From positions 1 through 36,900 of the forward strand of contig JAEWOQ010000454.1 of assembly GCA_023460875.1 (NCBI GenBank): a DNA stretch of 36,900 nt, given 5' to 3'. The notes under the pieces are model-generated. The model was not told the origin of the DNA. It saw nothing but the letters and a program-made list of their open reading frames with translations, and did not search any database. Made by a program: the position numbers and the translations under genes. Source of the stretch: Pseudomonadota bacterium. GTDB taxonomy: Bacteria; Myxococcota_A; Polyangia; Polyangiales; Polyangiaceae. Shown in pieces: positions 1 through 8,043 of the stretch (position 1 is its first letter; every line of letters starts with the position of its first letter).

Positions 1-66
1 CCTTCGCCCCGGGCTGGGGCGGGCGCTCGGCGTCGGGGTGGACAGCGTCAGCGGAGGAGCCCATGA
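1..66 (+). CDS. Possible 3' end of an upstream gene (partial)
   Basis: One frame is open from the left edge of the window to a TGA at 64-66. That stop would overlap the next ATG in the ATGA arrangement seen at other gene junctions in this window. The 21 visible codons are rich in Arg, Gly and Ala and do not identify a family, and their third positions are less GC-biased than in the neighbours. A CDP-glucose 4,6-dehydratase would be a natural upstream neighbour of the cytidylyltransferase, but nothing in these 21 residues shows it. This stretch could equally be a leader. Confidence 0.22.
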   Translation, partial: PSPRAGAGARRRGGQRQRRSP

Positions 67-839
67 AAGTCGCGATTCTTGCGGGAGGGGTCGGCAGCCG
101 CCTCTCCGAGGAGACGGTCGAGAAGCCCAAGCCGATGGTGGAGATCGGTGGTCGCCCCATCCTATGGCACATCATACGCCACTATCACCACTTCGGGCAC
201 AACGACTTCGTCATCGCCCTCGGTTACAAAGGGGAGATCATCAAGAAGTACTTCGTGGACTATTGCTCTCTGAACGGCAGCAGCCTCACGGTCGATTTGC
301 GCGAGCGCAGGGTGATCAACCACGAGGGCGCAGAGCCCATCGACTGGCGTGTTCAGCTCGTCGACACCGGGATGTCGACCGCGACCGGCGGCCGCATCAA
401 GCGCCTCCGCGACTACGTTGGCAACGAGACGTTCATGCTCACCTGGGGAGACGGGGTGTCCAACGTCGACATCCGCAAGCTCCTCGAGTTCCATCGCTCG
501 CACGGGAAGCTCGCGACCTTGACCGCCGTGCACCCGGTCGCTCGCTTCGGTCATCTGGAGCTGGAGGGCGACACCGTCTCCGAGTTCTCCGAGAAGCCTC
601 AGACGAAGCAGGGCTGGATCAACGGCGCGTTCTTCGTGCTCGAGCCTCAGGTGTTCGACTACATCGAGGGCGACGACACGCAGTGGGACTACGAGCCGAT
701 GATGGCGCTCGCACGCGACGGCCAGCTCATGGCCTACAAGCACACCGACTTCTGGCAGTGCATGGACACGCTGCGCGAGCGGAAGCTCTTGGAGGAGCTC
801 TGGTCCTCTGGGCAGGCCCCGTGGCGCGTCTGGGATTGA
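63..839 (+). CDS. rfbF: Glucose-1-phosphate cytidylyltransferase
   Basis: This enzyme joins CTP and glucose 1-phosphate to give CDP-glucose, the entry point to CDP-linked deoxysugars, in the cytoplasm. The 258-residue length is normal for the family. The N-terminal nucleotidyl-transfer signature is clear: LAGGVGSRLSEET at residues 6-18, then KPKPMVEIGG at 21-30. The acidic substrate/metal motif WGDGVSNVD follows at 128-136, and FSEKP and WINGAFFVLEP (about 175-195) are typical of RfbF-type enzymes. The start is supported by a purine-rich GGAGGAG just upstream (about 52-58). The gene begins a co-directional run with the epimerase and three C-methyltransferases, consistent with making a branched deoxysugar for the polysaccharide. 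The dehydratase step is not in the window. Confidence 0.95.
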   Translation: MKVAILAGGVGSRLSEETVEKPKPMVEIGGRPILWHIIRHYHHFGHNDFVIALGYKGEIIKKYFVDYCSLNGSSLTVDLRERRVINHEGAEPIDWRVQLVDTGMSTATGGRIKRLRDYVGNETFMLTWGDGVSNVDIRKLLEFHRSHGKLATLTAVHPVARFGHLELEGDTVSEFSEKPQTKQGWINGAFFVLEPQVFDYIEGDDTQWDYEPMMALARDGQLMAYKHTDFWQCMDTLRERKLLEELWSSGQAPWRVWD

Positions 840-944
840 GACCAGTTCCAGGCGCCACGGAGCACCCTCTCTGCTGCCCGCGCCTGAACACACATACTAC
901 GCAACGCACACGCAACGGCTCACGACAGTCAGGCGACCACGACC

Positions 945-1982
945 ATGAGAGTGCTACTCACAGGACACAAGGGATACATCGGCACAGTGTTGGCGCCGAT
1001 GCTTCGAGACGCTGGACACGAGGTGCACGGATACGACTCCGACCTGTTCAAGCGCTGCACCTTCGGCGAGGAACCTCGCCAGATCCCGGAGACCATCAAA
1101 GACATCCGGGACTGCGCGTTGTCCGACCTCCAAGGCTTCGACGCCGTAATCCATTTGGCTGGCCTGTCGAACGACCCACTTGGCGACCTCGACCCGGAGC
1201 TCACGTTCGAGATCAACTATCACGCGACGGTGCGCCTCGCGGAGCTCGCGAAGAAGGCCGGCGTCTCACGCTTCGTGTTCTCCTCCTCCTGCAGCAACTA
1301 CGGAGCCGCGGGGGATGAGGTCCTCACTGAGGAGTCGCCGCTCAACCCCGTCACGCCTTACGGGAAATCCAAGGTGCTGGTCGAGCAAGAGCTCTCGCGC
1401 TTGGCCGCTCCGACCTTCACGCCAGTGTACCTGCGAAACGCCACGGCCTACGGGGTCTCGCCGCGGCTCCGCTTCGACCTCGTGCTCAACAACCTGGTGG
1501 CCTGGGCGCACACGACCGGCAAGGTTCACCTGAAGAGTGACGGATCGCCGTGGCGCCCCCTGGTCCACATCGAAGACATCTCGCGCGCGTTCCTCGCGGT
1601 GCTCGGGGCACCCAAGGAGCGCGTCCACAAGCGGGCCTTCAACGTCGGCGTGGCCGGCGAGAACTTCCGTATACGGGAGGTCGCCGGCATCGTGCGTGAG
1701 GTCGTCGCGGGCTCCGAGCTGAGCTTCGCGGATGGCGCCTCACCCGACATCAGGAACTACCGCGTGGACTGCTCTCTGTTGCCCCGGGAGCTCCCTGAGT
1801 TTCACACGAAATGGAAGGTCCCCCACGGCGCAGAGGAGCTGCTCGACGCCTACGTACGCACGGGGCTGTCGCTCGATGAGTTCGAGGGCAAACGTTACAA
1901 GCGTATCGACCACATCCGCACCCTGATCGCCGAAGGGATCATCGACCAGAAGCTGCGTCACACGGGAAAGGAACTGTCATGA
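945..1982 (+). CDS. NAD-dependent epimerase/dehydratase (extended SDR)
   Basis: This is an extended short-chain dehydrogenase acting on a nucleotide sugar. The Rossmann motif GHKGYIG is at residues 7-13, catalytic Ser lies within SSSCSNYG (113-120), and the YxxxK pair is Y139 and K143 in YGKSK. HIEDISRAF in the C-terminal half is a usual substrate-side motif. The 345-residue length fits the family. It stands 105 bp after rfbF, and its stop overlaps the next methyltransferase start by 4 bp, so it is probably translated with it. The exact reaction (epimerisation, 4-ketoreduction or dehydration) cannot be read from the sequence. Its position between a CDP-glucose synthase and C-methyltransferases suggests work on a CDP- or dTDP-4-keto-6-deoxyhexose. 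No strong ribosome-binding site precedes the ATG. Confidence 0.9.
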   Translation: MRVLLTGHKGYIGTVLAPMLRDAGHEVHGYDSDLFKRCTFGEEPRQIPETIKDIRDCALSDLQGFDAVIHLAGLSNDPLGDLDPELTFEINYHATVRLAELAKKAGVSRFVFSSSCSNYGAAGDEVLTEESPLNPVTPYGKSKVLVEQELSRLAAPTFTPVYLRNATAYGVSPRLRFDLVLNNLVAWAHTTGKVHLKSDGSPWRPLVHIEDISRAFLAVLGAPKERVHKRAFNVGVAGENFRIREVAGIVREVVAGSELSFADGASPDIRNYRVDCSLLPRELPEFHTKWKVPHGAEELLDAYVRTGLSLDEFEGKRYKRIDHIRTLIAEGIIDQKLRHTGKELS

Positions 1983-3241
1983 ACATGCTGAGCACCTCTG
2001 GCCCGGCGCGCATCTCTGAGACCATCACTCACTGTCGCGCCTGCGGGAAGTCCGGTTTCGTACCCTTCCTCGACCTCGGGAGCACTCCGCTCGCCGACCG
2101 CCTGCTCACCCACGAGCAGATCGACGCGCCGGAGCCGCGCGTGCCGCTCGAGGTCGTCTTCTGCCCACATTGCACCCTCGTGCAGATCACCGAGACCGTC
2201 CACCCAGCGGTCCTGTTCGGAGGGGACTACCCGTATTTCTCGTCGATCTCGCCCAGCCTCCTCGCGCACTTCCGAGCCAGCGCGCTGCGCCTCCTCGAGT
2301 CGCGGCAGCTCGGCCCGGAGAGCCTGGTCGTCGAAGCGGCGAGCAACGACGGCTACATGCTGCGCAACTTCGCCGAGCGCGGGGTCCCAGTCCTCGGCAT
2401 CGACCCCGCGCGGGACCCGGCGCGGGCTGCTCAGGCTCGCGGCATACCGACGCTCAACACCTTCTTCACCGTCGAGCTGGCTCGACAACTACGCGCGGAT
2501 GGGCGGTCGGCAGACGTCTTCCTAGCGAACAACGTGCTCGCGCACGTGGCGGATCTGAACGGGTTCGTGGAGGGGATCGCGACTTTGCTCGAGCCGGCAG
2601 GCGTCGCCGTGCTCGAATGTCCCTACCTGATGGACCTGCTGGATCACTGCGAGTTCGATACCATCTACCACCAACACCTCTGCTACTTTTCCGTGACGGC
2701 GCTCACCAAGCTCTTCGCTCGGCACGGTCTGTCCCTGAACGACGTCGAGCGCACGTCGATCCATGGCGGCTCGCTGCGCCTCTTCGTCGAGCCCACGACT
2801 GACGTTCGACCTCGCGTCCGTGAACTCCTCGAGGAGGAGAGCGTCCGCGGCGTGACCCGCATCGACTACTACCGACAGTTCGCGGAGAAGGTCCGGTCGC
2901 TGCGGGAGGATCTCCGCGAGGCCCTCGCCCACCTCCGCGGCGAAGGGAAGCGCATCGTCGGCTACGCCGCGGCCGCCAAGGCCTGCACCCTGATGAGCTT
3001 CTGCGGCATCGATCGGGAGCACCTCGACTATCTCGTCGACCTGAACCCCTACAAGCAGGGGCGCTTCATGAGCGGGAACAAGCTCCCGATCCTCGACCCT
3101 GCGAAGCTGCTCGAGGACCGCCCGGACTACGTCCTAATCCTGGCCTGGAACTTCGCGGAGGAGATCATGCGTCAACAGGACGGCTACCGAGATCGTGGTG
3201 GGCGCTTCATCATCCCAGTGCCTGAGATCCGCCTGCACTGA
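1979..3241 (+). CDS. NDP-sugar C-methyltransferase (TylC3/NovU/TcaB9-like), paralogue 1
   Basis: This is a SAM-dependent enzyme predicted to add a methyl group to a carbon of a 4-keto-deoxysugar. It has the three-part family architecture: an N-terminal zinc ribbon (C19, C22, C62, C65), a Rossmann SAM domain whose motif I is EAASNDGYML (119-128), and a C-terminal methyltransf_14-type domain with GYAAAAKA and VDLNPYKQGRF. At 420 residues it is the usual length. The active-site segment reads YHQH at 230-233, where family members I recall have YHEH, so a catalytic Glu appears to be Gln. It overlaps the epimerase by 4 bp (ATGA). Of the three paralogues here this is the closest to the antibiotic-sugar C-3 methyltransferases. 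The substrate is inferred from context. Confidence 0.88.
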   Translation: MNMLSTSGPARISETITHCRACGKSGFVPFLDLGSTPLADRLLTHEQIDAPEPRVPLEVVFCPHCTLVQITETVHPAVLFGGDYPYFSSISPSLLAHFRASALRLLESRQLGPESLVVEAASNDGYMLRNFAERGVPVLGIDPARDPARAAQARGIPTLNTFFTVELARQLRADGRSADVFLANNVLAHVADLNGFVEGIATLLEPAGVAVLECPYLMDLLDHCEFDTIYHQHLCYFSVTALTKLFARHGLSLNDVERTSIHGGSLRLFVEPTTDVRPRVRELLEEESVRGVTRIDYYRQFAEKVRSLREDLREALAHLRGEGKRIVGYAAAAKACTLMSFCGIDREHLDYLVDLNPYKQGRFMSGNKLPILDPAKLLEDRPDYVLILAWNFAEEIMRQQDGYRDRGGRFIIPVPEIRLH

Positions 3242-3282
3242 CTGGGGAGAGCGTTTCAGCCACCGTCCTGTGCGATCGCGTC

Positions 3283-3290
3283 AAAGGAGA
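3283..3290 (+). promoter_or_regulatory. Ribosome-binding site for the second methyltransferase
   Basis: AAAGGAGA lies 5 bases before a GTG at 3296 and fixes that GTG as the start. It is the strongest Shine-Dalgarno match in the first operon and restarts translation after a 54-bp gap. Confidence 0.6.
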
Positions 3291-3295
3291 GAACC

Positions 3296-4507
3296 GTGCT
3301 TGATCCACGCTACATGACCTGTCCGTGCTGTGGGGGGCGTCGCGTCGACGTCTTCTACGAGGTCGCTCGGGTCCCAGTGAACAGCGTCCTCCAGCTGCCG
3401 ACCCGAGAGGAGGCGCTGAGCTTCCCCACGGGCGACATCGCGCTCGGGTTCTGTGATGACTGCGGGTTCGTGTACAACACGGCCTTTCGTCCCGAGCTCT
3501 TGGAGTACTCGGACCGCTACGACCCCACGCAGGCCTTCTCGCCGACGTTCAACCAGTGGCACGAGGAGCTGGCAGCGCGGCTCGTCGAGCGCTACGGACT
3601 ACACGACAAACGCCTCATCGAGATCGGCTGCGGCAAGGGGGAGTTCCTCAACCTGCTCTGCGAGCTCGGGGGCAACGAGGGCCTCGGCTTCGACCCGGCG
3701 TATGTGCCCGAGCGAGACCTGCGTCAGGGGCGCACACGCGCGAAGTTCATCTCCGACTTCTACGACGAGCGCTACGCCGGGGAGCGGGGAGACTTCGTGT
3801 GTTGTAAGATGACGCTCGAGCACATCCACCCGGCCGCCGAGTTCATGGGCACGGTGCGCCGGGCGGTCGGCGACGATCCTCAGACGGTCGTATTCTTCCA
3901 GGTGCCCGACGTGGAGCGCATCCTCGAGGAGACCGCGTTCTGGGACGTCTACTACGAGCATTGTTCGTATTACTCGATGGGGTCCTTGGCGCGGCTATTC
4001 CGGCGCGCCGGCTTCGAGGTCCTCGACCTGGCTCGGGAGTACGAGAACCAGTACCTGATGATCGAGGCTCGACCAGCCAACGGCCTGCATCGAACTCCCC
4101 TCCCCCAGGAGAATGACCTCAAGCGCTTGCGCTGCCTCGTCCGCGACTTCACGCGGCGGCTGGAGGCACAGACGGCACACTGGAGGGCGCTGCTCGAACG
4201 CCACGGGCGAGACGGCAAGAAGGTCGTCATCTGGGGCTCTGGTTCGAAGGGAGTCTCGTTCCTGACTACGCTCGGTGACCTGGGCCGCGCCGGGGGGCCG
4301 TCGTCCGGATCGATCGAGTACGTGGTGGACATCAACCCGCATCGCCAGGGTCACTTCATGGCGCGGACGGGGCAGGAGATCGTGGGCCCGGGGTTCTTGG
4401 AGGAGTACCGGCCCGACACCGTGATCGTCATGAACCCGGTCTACGCCCGGGAGATTCAGGACACTTTGACGTCGAGGGGTCTGCAACCCGAGGTGCTGAC
4501 TACATGA
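3296..4507 (+). CDS. Zinc-ribbon SAM methyltransferase, paralogue 2 (C-methyltransferase family)
   Basis: This 403-residue protein has the same three-part plan as its neighbours. The zinc ribbon uses C9 with C11 or C12, plus C53 and C56. SAM motif I is EIGCGKGEF (109-117). The C-terminal domain contains VVIWGSGSKG and later VVDINPHRQGHFM, then a conserved NPVYAREI segment near the end. The active-site stretch is YYEH at 219-222, which keeps the Glu and His pair missing in part from paralogue 1. It starts with GTG behind a good ribosome-binding site and overlaps the third paralogue by 4 bp. The predicted role is methyl transfer to a sugar nucleotide in the cytoplasm. Whether it methylates carbon or oxygen, and on which sugar, cannot be decided here. 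Confidence 0.85.
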   Translation: MLDPRYMTCPCCGGRRVDVFYEVARVPVNSVLQLPTREEALSFPTGDIALGFCDDCGFVYNTAFRPELLEYSDRYDPTQAFSPTFNQWHEELAARLVERYGLHDKRLIEIGCGKGEFLNLLCELGGNEGLGFDPAYVPERDLRQGRTRAKFISDFYDERYAGERGDFVCCKMTLEHIHPAAEFMGTVRRAVGDDPQTVVFFQVPDVERILEETAFWDVYYEHCSYYSMGSLARLFRRAGFEVLDLAREYENQYLMIEARPANGLHRTPLPQENDLKRLRCLVRDFTRRLEAQTAHWRALLERHGRDGKKVVIWGSGSKGVSFLTTLGDLGRAGGPSSGSIEYVVDINPHRQGHFMARTGQEIVGPGFLEEYRPDTVIVMNPVYAREIQDTLTSRGLQPEVLTT

Positions 4508-5661
4508 GAGAATCGACTTGCACCGTTTGTGCGAGCAACCGAGTCGTCATCGTCGCGCACACCGGCGCCGTGCCAGTGTTTTGCAATCAACTCTGTCGCA
4601 CGCGCGCGGCGGCGGTGTCCACGACGAGGGCAAACGTCAAGCTGGGCTACTGCGAAGACTGCGGTCACGTGTACAACGTGTGCTTCGACGAGCGGCTCCT
4701 GCGCTACGGCCCCGAGTACGAGAACTCCCTGCACTGCTCGGGGCAGTTCCAAGACTTCGCCGAGCACCTCGCCGAGGAGCTCATCGAGAGGCACGATCTC
4801 CGCGGGAAGCGCGTCGTGGAGGTGGGCTGCGGCAACGGGGAGTTCCTGCTGGCCCTGTGCCGCGACCGGCGGAACGAGGGCTTCGGCTTCGACGTCAGCT
4901 ACGCGGGGCGCGCCGAGGAGCTCCCTGAGAACGTGCGCATCGAGACCGAGGCCTTCGGGCCGCGCCACGCTGGCCACGATCCGGACCTGGTGTACACGCG
5001 CCACGTCCTGGAGCATGTCGGCGATCCCATCGCGTTCTTACGCGGGATCCGGGGCAGCATGCGGCAGGGAACCGCCTTCTATGTAGAGGTGCCGAACGCC
5101 CTCTACACCCTCCGCGACGGCGGGGTGTGGGACATCATCTACGAGCACTGTGGGTACTTCACTCCCGACTCCTTGCGGACCGCGCTCGAGCGGAGCGGCT
5201 TCGTCGTGGAGCTGGTCCAAGAGGCCTTCGACGGGCAGTTCCTGTGCGCCCATGCCAGGGCGGAGGCGCCCGCGACCATGTCACGCCGCCCCCCCGATCC
5301 GCTCCTGCGGCGGCTCGTCTCGGAGTTCGTCTGCAATCATGGCGCCAAGATCGCCGCGTGGCGCGCGACCGTCACCGAGCTGGCGACCCAGCAACGTCGT
5401 GTGGTCGCGTGGGGCGCCGGGTCCAAAGGCAACACGTTCGCGAACCTCGTCGCGCGTGCGGACGTGGTCCCCTACGTGGTGGACTTGAACCCGCGAAAGC
5501 ACGGCATGTTCGTCGCTGGGACGGGGGCGCGCATCGTTCCACCGGAGTTCCTCGTCCAGTACCGACCTGACGTGGTCGTGGTGCTCAACCCGGTGTACGA
5601 GCGGGAGATTCGGCAACGGCTGGCCGGGTTGGGCCTCAATCCGTCGGTTCTCCTGGCGTAA
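4504..5661 (+). CDS. Zinc-ribbon SAM methyltransferase, paralogue 3 (C-methyltransferase family)
   Basis: This third paralogue has 385 residues. Zinc ligands are C6, C9, C50 and C53. SAM motif I is EVGCGNGEF (106-114). The C-terminal domain carries VVAWGAGSKGNTF and VVDLNPRKHGMFV. The active-site stretch is IYEH at 212-215; relative to paralogue 2 the first Tyr is replaced by Ile. It is much closer to paralogue 2 than to paralogue 1, sharing the GCGxGEF motif and the NPVYEREI/NPVYAREI end, so these two probably arose by duplication. Its start overlaps the previous stop (ATGA), implying coupling. Its last 26 bases overlap the 3' end of the convergent kinase gene. The function follows from family and context; the substrate is unknown. 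Confidence 0.85.
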   Translation: MRESTCTVCASNRVVIVAHTGAVPVFCNQLCRTRAAAVSTTRANVKLGYCEDCGHVYNVCFDERLLRYGPEYENSLHCSGQFQDFAEHLAEELIERHDLRGKRVVEVGCGNGEFLLALCRDRRNEGFGFDVSYAGRAEELPENVRIETEAFGPRHAGHDPDLVYTRHVLEHVGDPIAFLRGIRGSMRQGTAFYVEVPNALYTLRDGGVWDIIYEHCGYFTPDSLRTALERSGFVVELVQEAFDGQFLCAHARAEAPATMSRRPPDPLLRRLVSEFVCNHGAKIAAWRATVTELATQQRRVVAWGAGSKGNTFANLVARADVVPYVVDLNPRKHGMFVAGTGARIVPPEFLVQYRPDVVVVLNPVYEREIRQRLAGLGLNPSVLLA

Positions 5662-7843
5662 CGTCAGGGGCGTCGCCCTCGAGACGTTCAGGAGGTTCGA
5701 GCTCCCCTTCGAGGGGCACGAAGAGGGCGTCATCCTCGTCGATCCGGATGCGCAGCTCGGGGGAGCCCGGCGGCTCTTGCCTGGGCTCGTCCCGAGCGCC
5801 GTCTGGCGCCGGCGGAGGGGACGGCTCGGATCCACTGAAGGCGTCCAAGGCGAGCGCCAGCCCAACCGCGAGCACAAGAAAGAGCGCGACCGCCCACGCG
5901 GACGGTGGCCTGCCCGCTCGCGTGGCTGGCAAGACCTGCGTCTCCTGCGCGTCTGCTTGGGGGGACGCGCGCTTACGCGGTGGACGAGCGAGCACGATCG
6001 CGCGAGTGCCTGCGCGCGGCGCCCGTCGCTCGTCGAGCGCGCTGGGATCGAGCGCGCCGGGATCGACAGCGCCCGGCGATCCCGCTGCTCCGCCGGGCAA
6101 GGACTCCGCGCCGATGCGCGCTGCCTCGGCCACTTCGCTGGGCAGCGCGAGTTGGTCGAGGAGCACGGCGGTGCGCAGGAGGTCCGCGCGGAAATGTTCG
6201 GCGGTCTGATACCGACGCTCGCGATCCCGCTCGAGGGCGCGCAGACACAGAGGATCGAACGCCGGGGGGGGCCGGCGCCCTACGGTGCTGGGGGGCGCGA
6301 TCGGCTCATAGAGGACCTGCTGCATGATCTCGTCGGGGCTCTCCCCATCGAAGAGCTGCAGCCCCGTCAGCAGACGGTACAGTACGACGCCCATGGCGAA
6401 GATGTCCGCGCGGTGATCGACCTCCCCCGTGACGATCCGCTCGGGAGCGAGATACTGCGGCTTCCCGCGCGCCCGCCCAGCGCCCGCCCAGTTGTCGCTG
6501 ACGTGCGCGACTCCAAAGTCCGTGACCCGCGTCACGCCGTCGAAGCCGACGAGCAGGTTGTCCGGGGAGACGTCTTGGTGCACGAGACCGAGCAGGCGCC
6601 CGCGCTCGTCCCCCAAAGTGTGCGCGGCGTGTAGACCAGCCAGCGCCTCGATCCCGATGGAGGCGGCGATGGGGGCGTCGATCGAGAGGGCGCCTTGGGC
6701 TTCGGCGGCCAGTAGGTCCGCGACGCTGCAGCCCGCTACGAACTCCATCACGAGGTACGGCTGCCCCCGGCTGCTCCCGACGTCGACGACGCTGACCACG
6801 TTCGGATGATGGAGACGTCCGGTGAGTCGCGCCTCCCGCAGGAGCAGCCGTACGGCCTCCGGATTCTGACAAAGGTGCTCCCGGAGCACCTTCATCGCGA
6901 ACAGCCGGGAGAAGCCCCCCTCTCCGCGCACCCGACACGCGTACACGGTGGCCATGCCTCCGCGCCCCAGACGGCTCAGGATCTCGTAGCGTCCCACGAT
7001 GGGGCGGGGCTTCGAGGACGCCGGGCCTGCGTCGGCTGCTTCTGCACCGGCTGCTTCTGCACCAGCTAGGCGCGACCCCGGTGGCACCGTGGGCTCGCTC
7101 GGCCTGACATCCTGCGTGGGGCCATGGGGCGGGGGGAGCGGGGGGAGCGGGGGGAGCGCCGAGTTCGCGTGCTCCGGCTCCTCCAAGCCCGCGAGTTCGT
7201 CGAGGTCGCGCTCGCTACCGGGATCGTCCTCCGCGGCGCCGGACGGCCGCCGAGAGGACGCCTCCGGCCAAATCGCCACCCCCGCGTCGAGGAGCTGCAC
7301 GACGCTGCTCAGCGCCGCCACCGGATCCAAGCCGCTCTGATCGATCAGGGCGAACAGGGGGCGCTCGCCGTCGATCAGCGCGTGCACGGAGCCGCGCGCT
7401 CCGTCGGGCACCACGTCGTCGGCGGTCGGGCATCGCTCGAGAACCGCCGACAAAGGAGGAACACGCGTCAGCAAATCCGACCACTGACGTCGGCGCGCTT
7501 GCACCTTCTCCTCGAGCTCCGTGAGGGAGGCGTGCAAGGACTGGCGCCCGTGGCCCACGCCGGTCCGCTCGCGCCAGCGTGAGGCCGAATACGCGAGGAG
7601 GTGCAGCAGCGCTCGCTCCCCTTCGCACCCAGCCAGGGAGGCGTCGACGAGGACTCCGCTTCGCAGCCACACCTCGGCCACCCCCGCGGGAGTGTGGAAG
7701 ATGAGCTGGCCCGTCGTGCCCCGGCTCGACGCATCGCGCAACACCGCGAGTGGAGACCCTAAACGTACCCTCTCCCGATCCTCTCGCCGTCCGTTCCCCA
7801 GGGACGGGGAGGTTCCGTCGGGGATCTGAAGTGCGAGCGGCAC
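5636..7843 (-). CDS. Hanks-type Ser/Thr protein kinase with N-terminal DUF4388-like region and C-terminal membrane anchor
   Basis: Numbered from the GTG at 7843 (735 residues). An N-terminal region (about 25-95) resembles DUF4388, with a Gly-rich GTTGQLIFHTP and LRSGVLVDASL. A linker with a Leu/Pro run (LPPLPPLPPP, about 231-239) follows. The kinase domain spans about 285-550: Gly loop GRGGMATVY (293-301), Lys318 in FAMKV, Glu337, catalytic loop HQDVSPDN (422-429), DFG (442-444) and APE (467-469). One hydrophobic segment (AVALFLVLAVGLALAL) near the C-terminus should anchor it, leaving an acidic tail. HQD instead of HRD makes it a non-RD kinase. The HxDVSPxN form is typical of myxobacterial kinases. 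The start is uncertain: GTG 7843 has no clear ribosome-binding site, and TTG 7894 in the same frame is possible. It is divergent from the FHA co-polymerase gene. Confidence 0.88.
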   Translation of the reverse strand: MPLALQIPDGTSPSLGNGRREDRERVRLGSPLAVLRDASSRGTTGQLIFHTPAGVAEVWLRSGVLVDASLAGCEGERALLHLLAYSASRWRERTGVGHGRQSLHASLTELEEKVQARRRQWSDLLTRVPPLSAVLERCPTADDVVPDGARGSVHALIDGERPLFALIDQSGLDPVAALSSVVQLLDAGVAIWPEASSRRPSGAAEDDPGSERDLDELAGLEEPEHANSALPPLPPLPPPHGPTQDVRPSEPTVPPGSRLAGAEAAGAEAADAGPASSKPRPIVGRYEILSRLGRGGMATVYACRVRGEGGFSRLFAMKVLREHLCQNPEAVRLLLREARLTGRLHHPNVVSVVDVGSSRGQPYLVMEFVAGCSVADLLAAEAQGALSIDAPIAASIGIEALAGLHAAHTLGDERGRLLGLVHQDVSPDNLLVGFDGVTRVTDFGVAHVSDNWAGAGRARGKPQYLAPERIVTGEVDHRADIFAMGVVLYRLLTGLQLFDGESPDEIMQQVLYEPIAPPSTVGRRPPPAFDPLCLRALERDRERRYQTAEHFRADLLRTAVLLDQLALPSEVAEAARIGAESLPGGAAGSPGAVDPGALDPSALDERRAPRAGTRAIVLARPPRKRASPQADAQETQVLPATRAGRPPSAWAVALFLVLAVGLALALDAFSGSEPSPPPAPDGARDEPRQEPPGSPELRIRIDEDDALFVPLEGELEPPERLEGDAPDVTPGEPTD
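7131..7157. repeat. Three 9-bp GGGGGGAGC tandem repeats inside the kinase gene
   Basis: Three perfect copies of GGGGGGAGC follow a GGGG run at 7126-7129 on the plus strand. On the coding (minus) strand they encode repeated Leu-Pro-Pro in the linker before the kinase domain. Four G-tracts with 1-3 base loops also satisfy a G-quadruplex pattern on the non-coding strand. Confidence 0.8.
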
Positions 7844-7864
7844 CTCAGAAGCATCGGCGCGTCT

Positions 7865-7881
7865 CGAATCGGGATGATTCG
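7865..7881. promoter_or_regulatory. Inverted repeat in the kinase/co-polymerase divergent region
   Basis: CGAATC-GGGAT-GATTCG is a perfect 6-bp inverted repeat with a 5-bp spacer. It sits 22 bp upstream of the proposed kinase GTG in the roughly 200-bp divergent gap (7844-8043). It could be an operator. If the kinase really starts at TTG 7894 it would be coding instead. No convincing -35/-10 pair was recognised in this gap. Confidence 0.3.
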
Positions 7882-8043
7882 GTCGAGCAATCAAAGCAGT
7901 TTCCGTTGGGAAGTTCTCGGGATGGCCAGGTCTTCCCGGCCACGGCGCCGCGGAGAACCGCCAGCCGTAACGCCGTTCACGAGGCCAGCGCTGTGGTCGG
8001 CGGCGACTGGTACGGCCCGCTTGCTGCCTCTCGAAAGGCTGCC

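Noticed and set aside
38..1318. Long plus-strand open frame spanning rfbF and the epimerase start
   Set aside because: Its translation is Arg/Gly/His-rich with no domain, while rfbF and the epimerase in other frames match strongly.
7750..8043. Extension of the FHA co-polymerase upstream of ATG 8044
   Set aside because: The added 98 residues would overlap the kinase gene, are non-conserved in style, and lack the ribosome-binding site seen before 8044.
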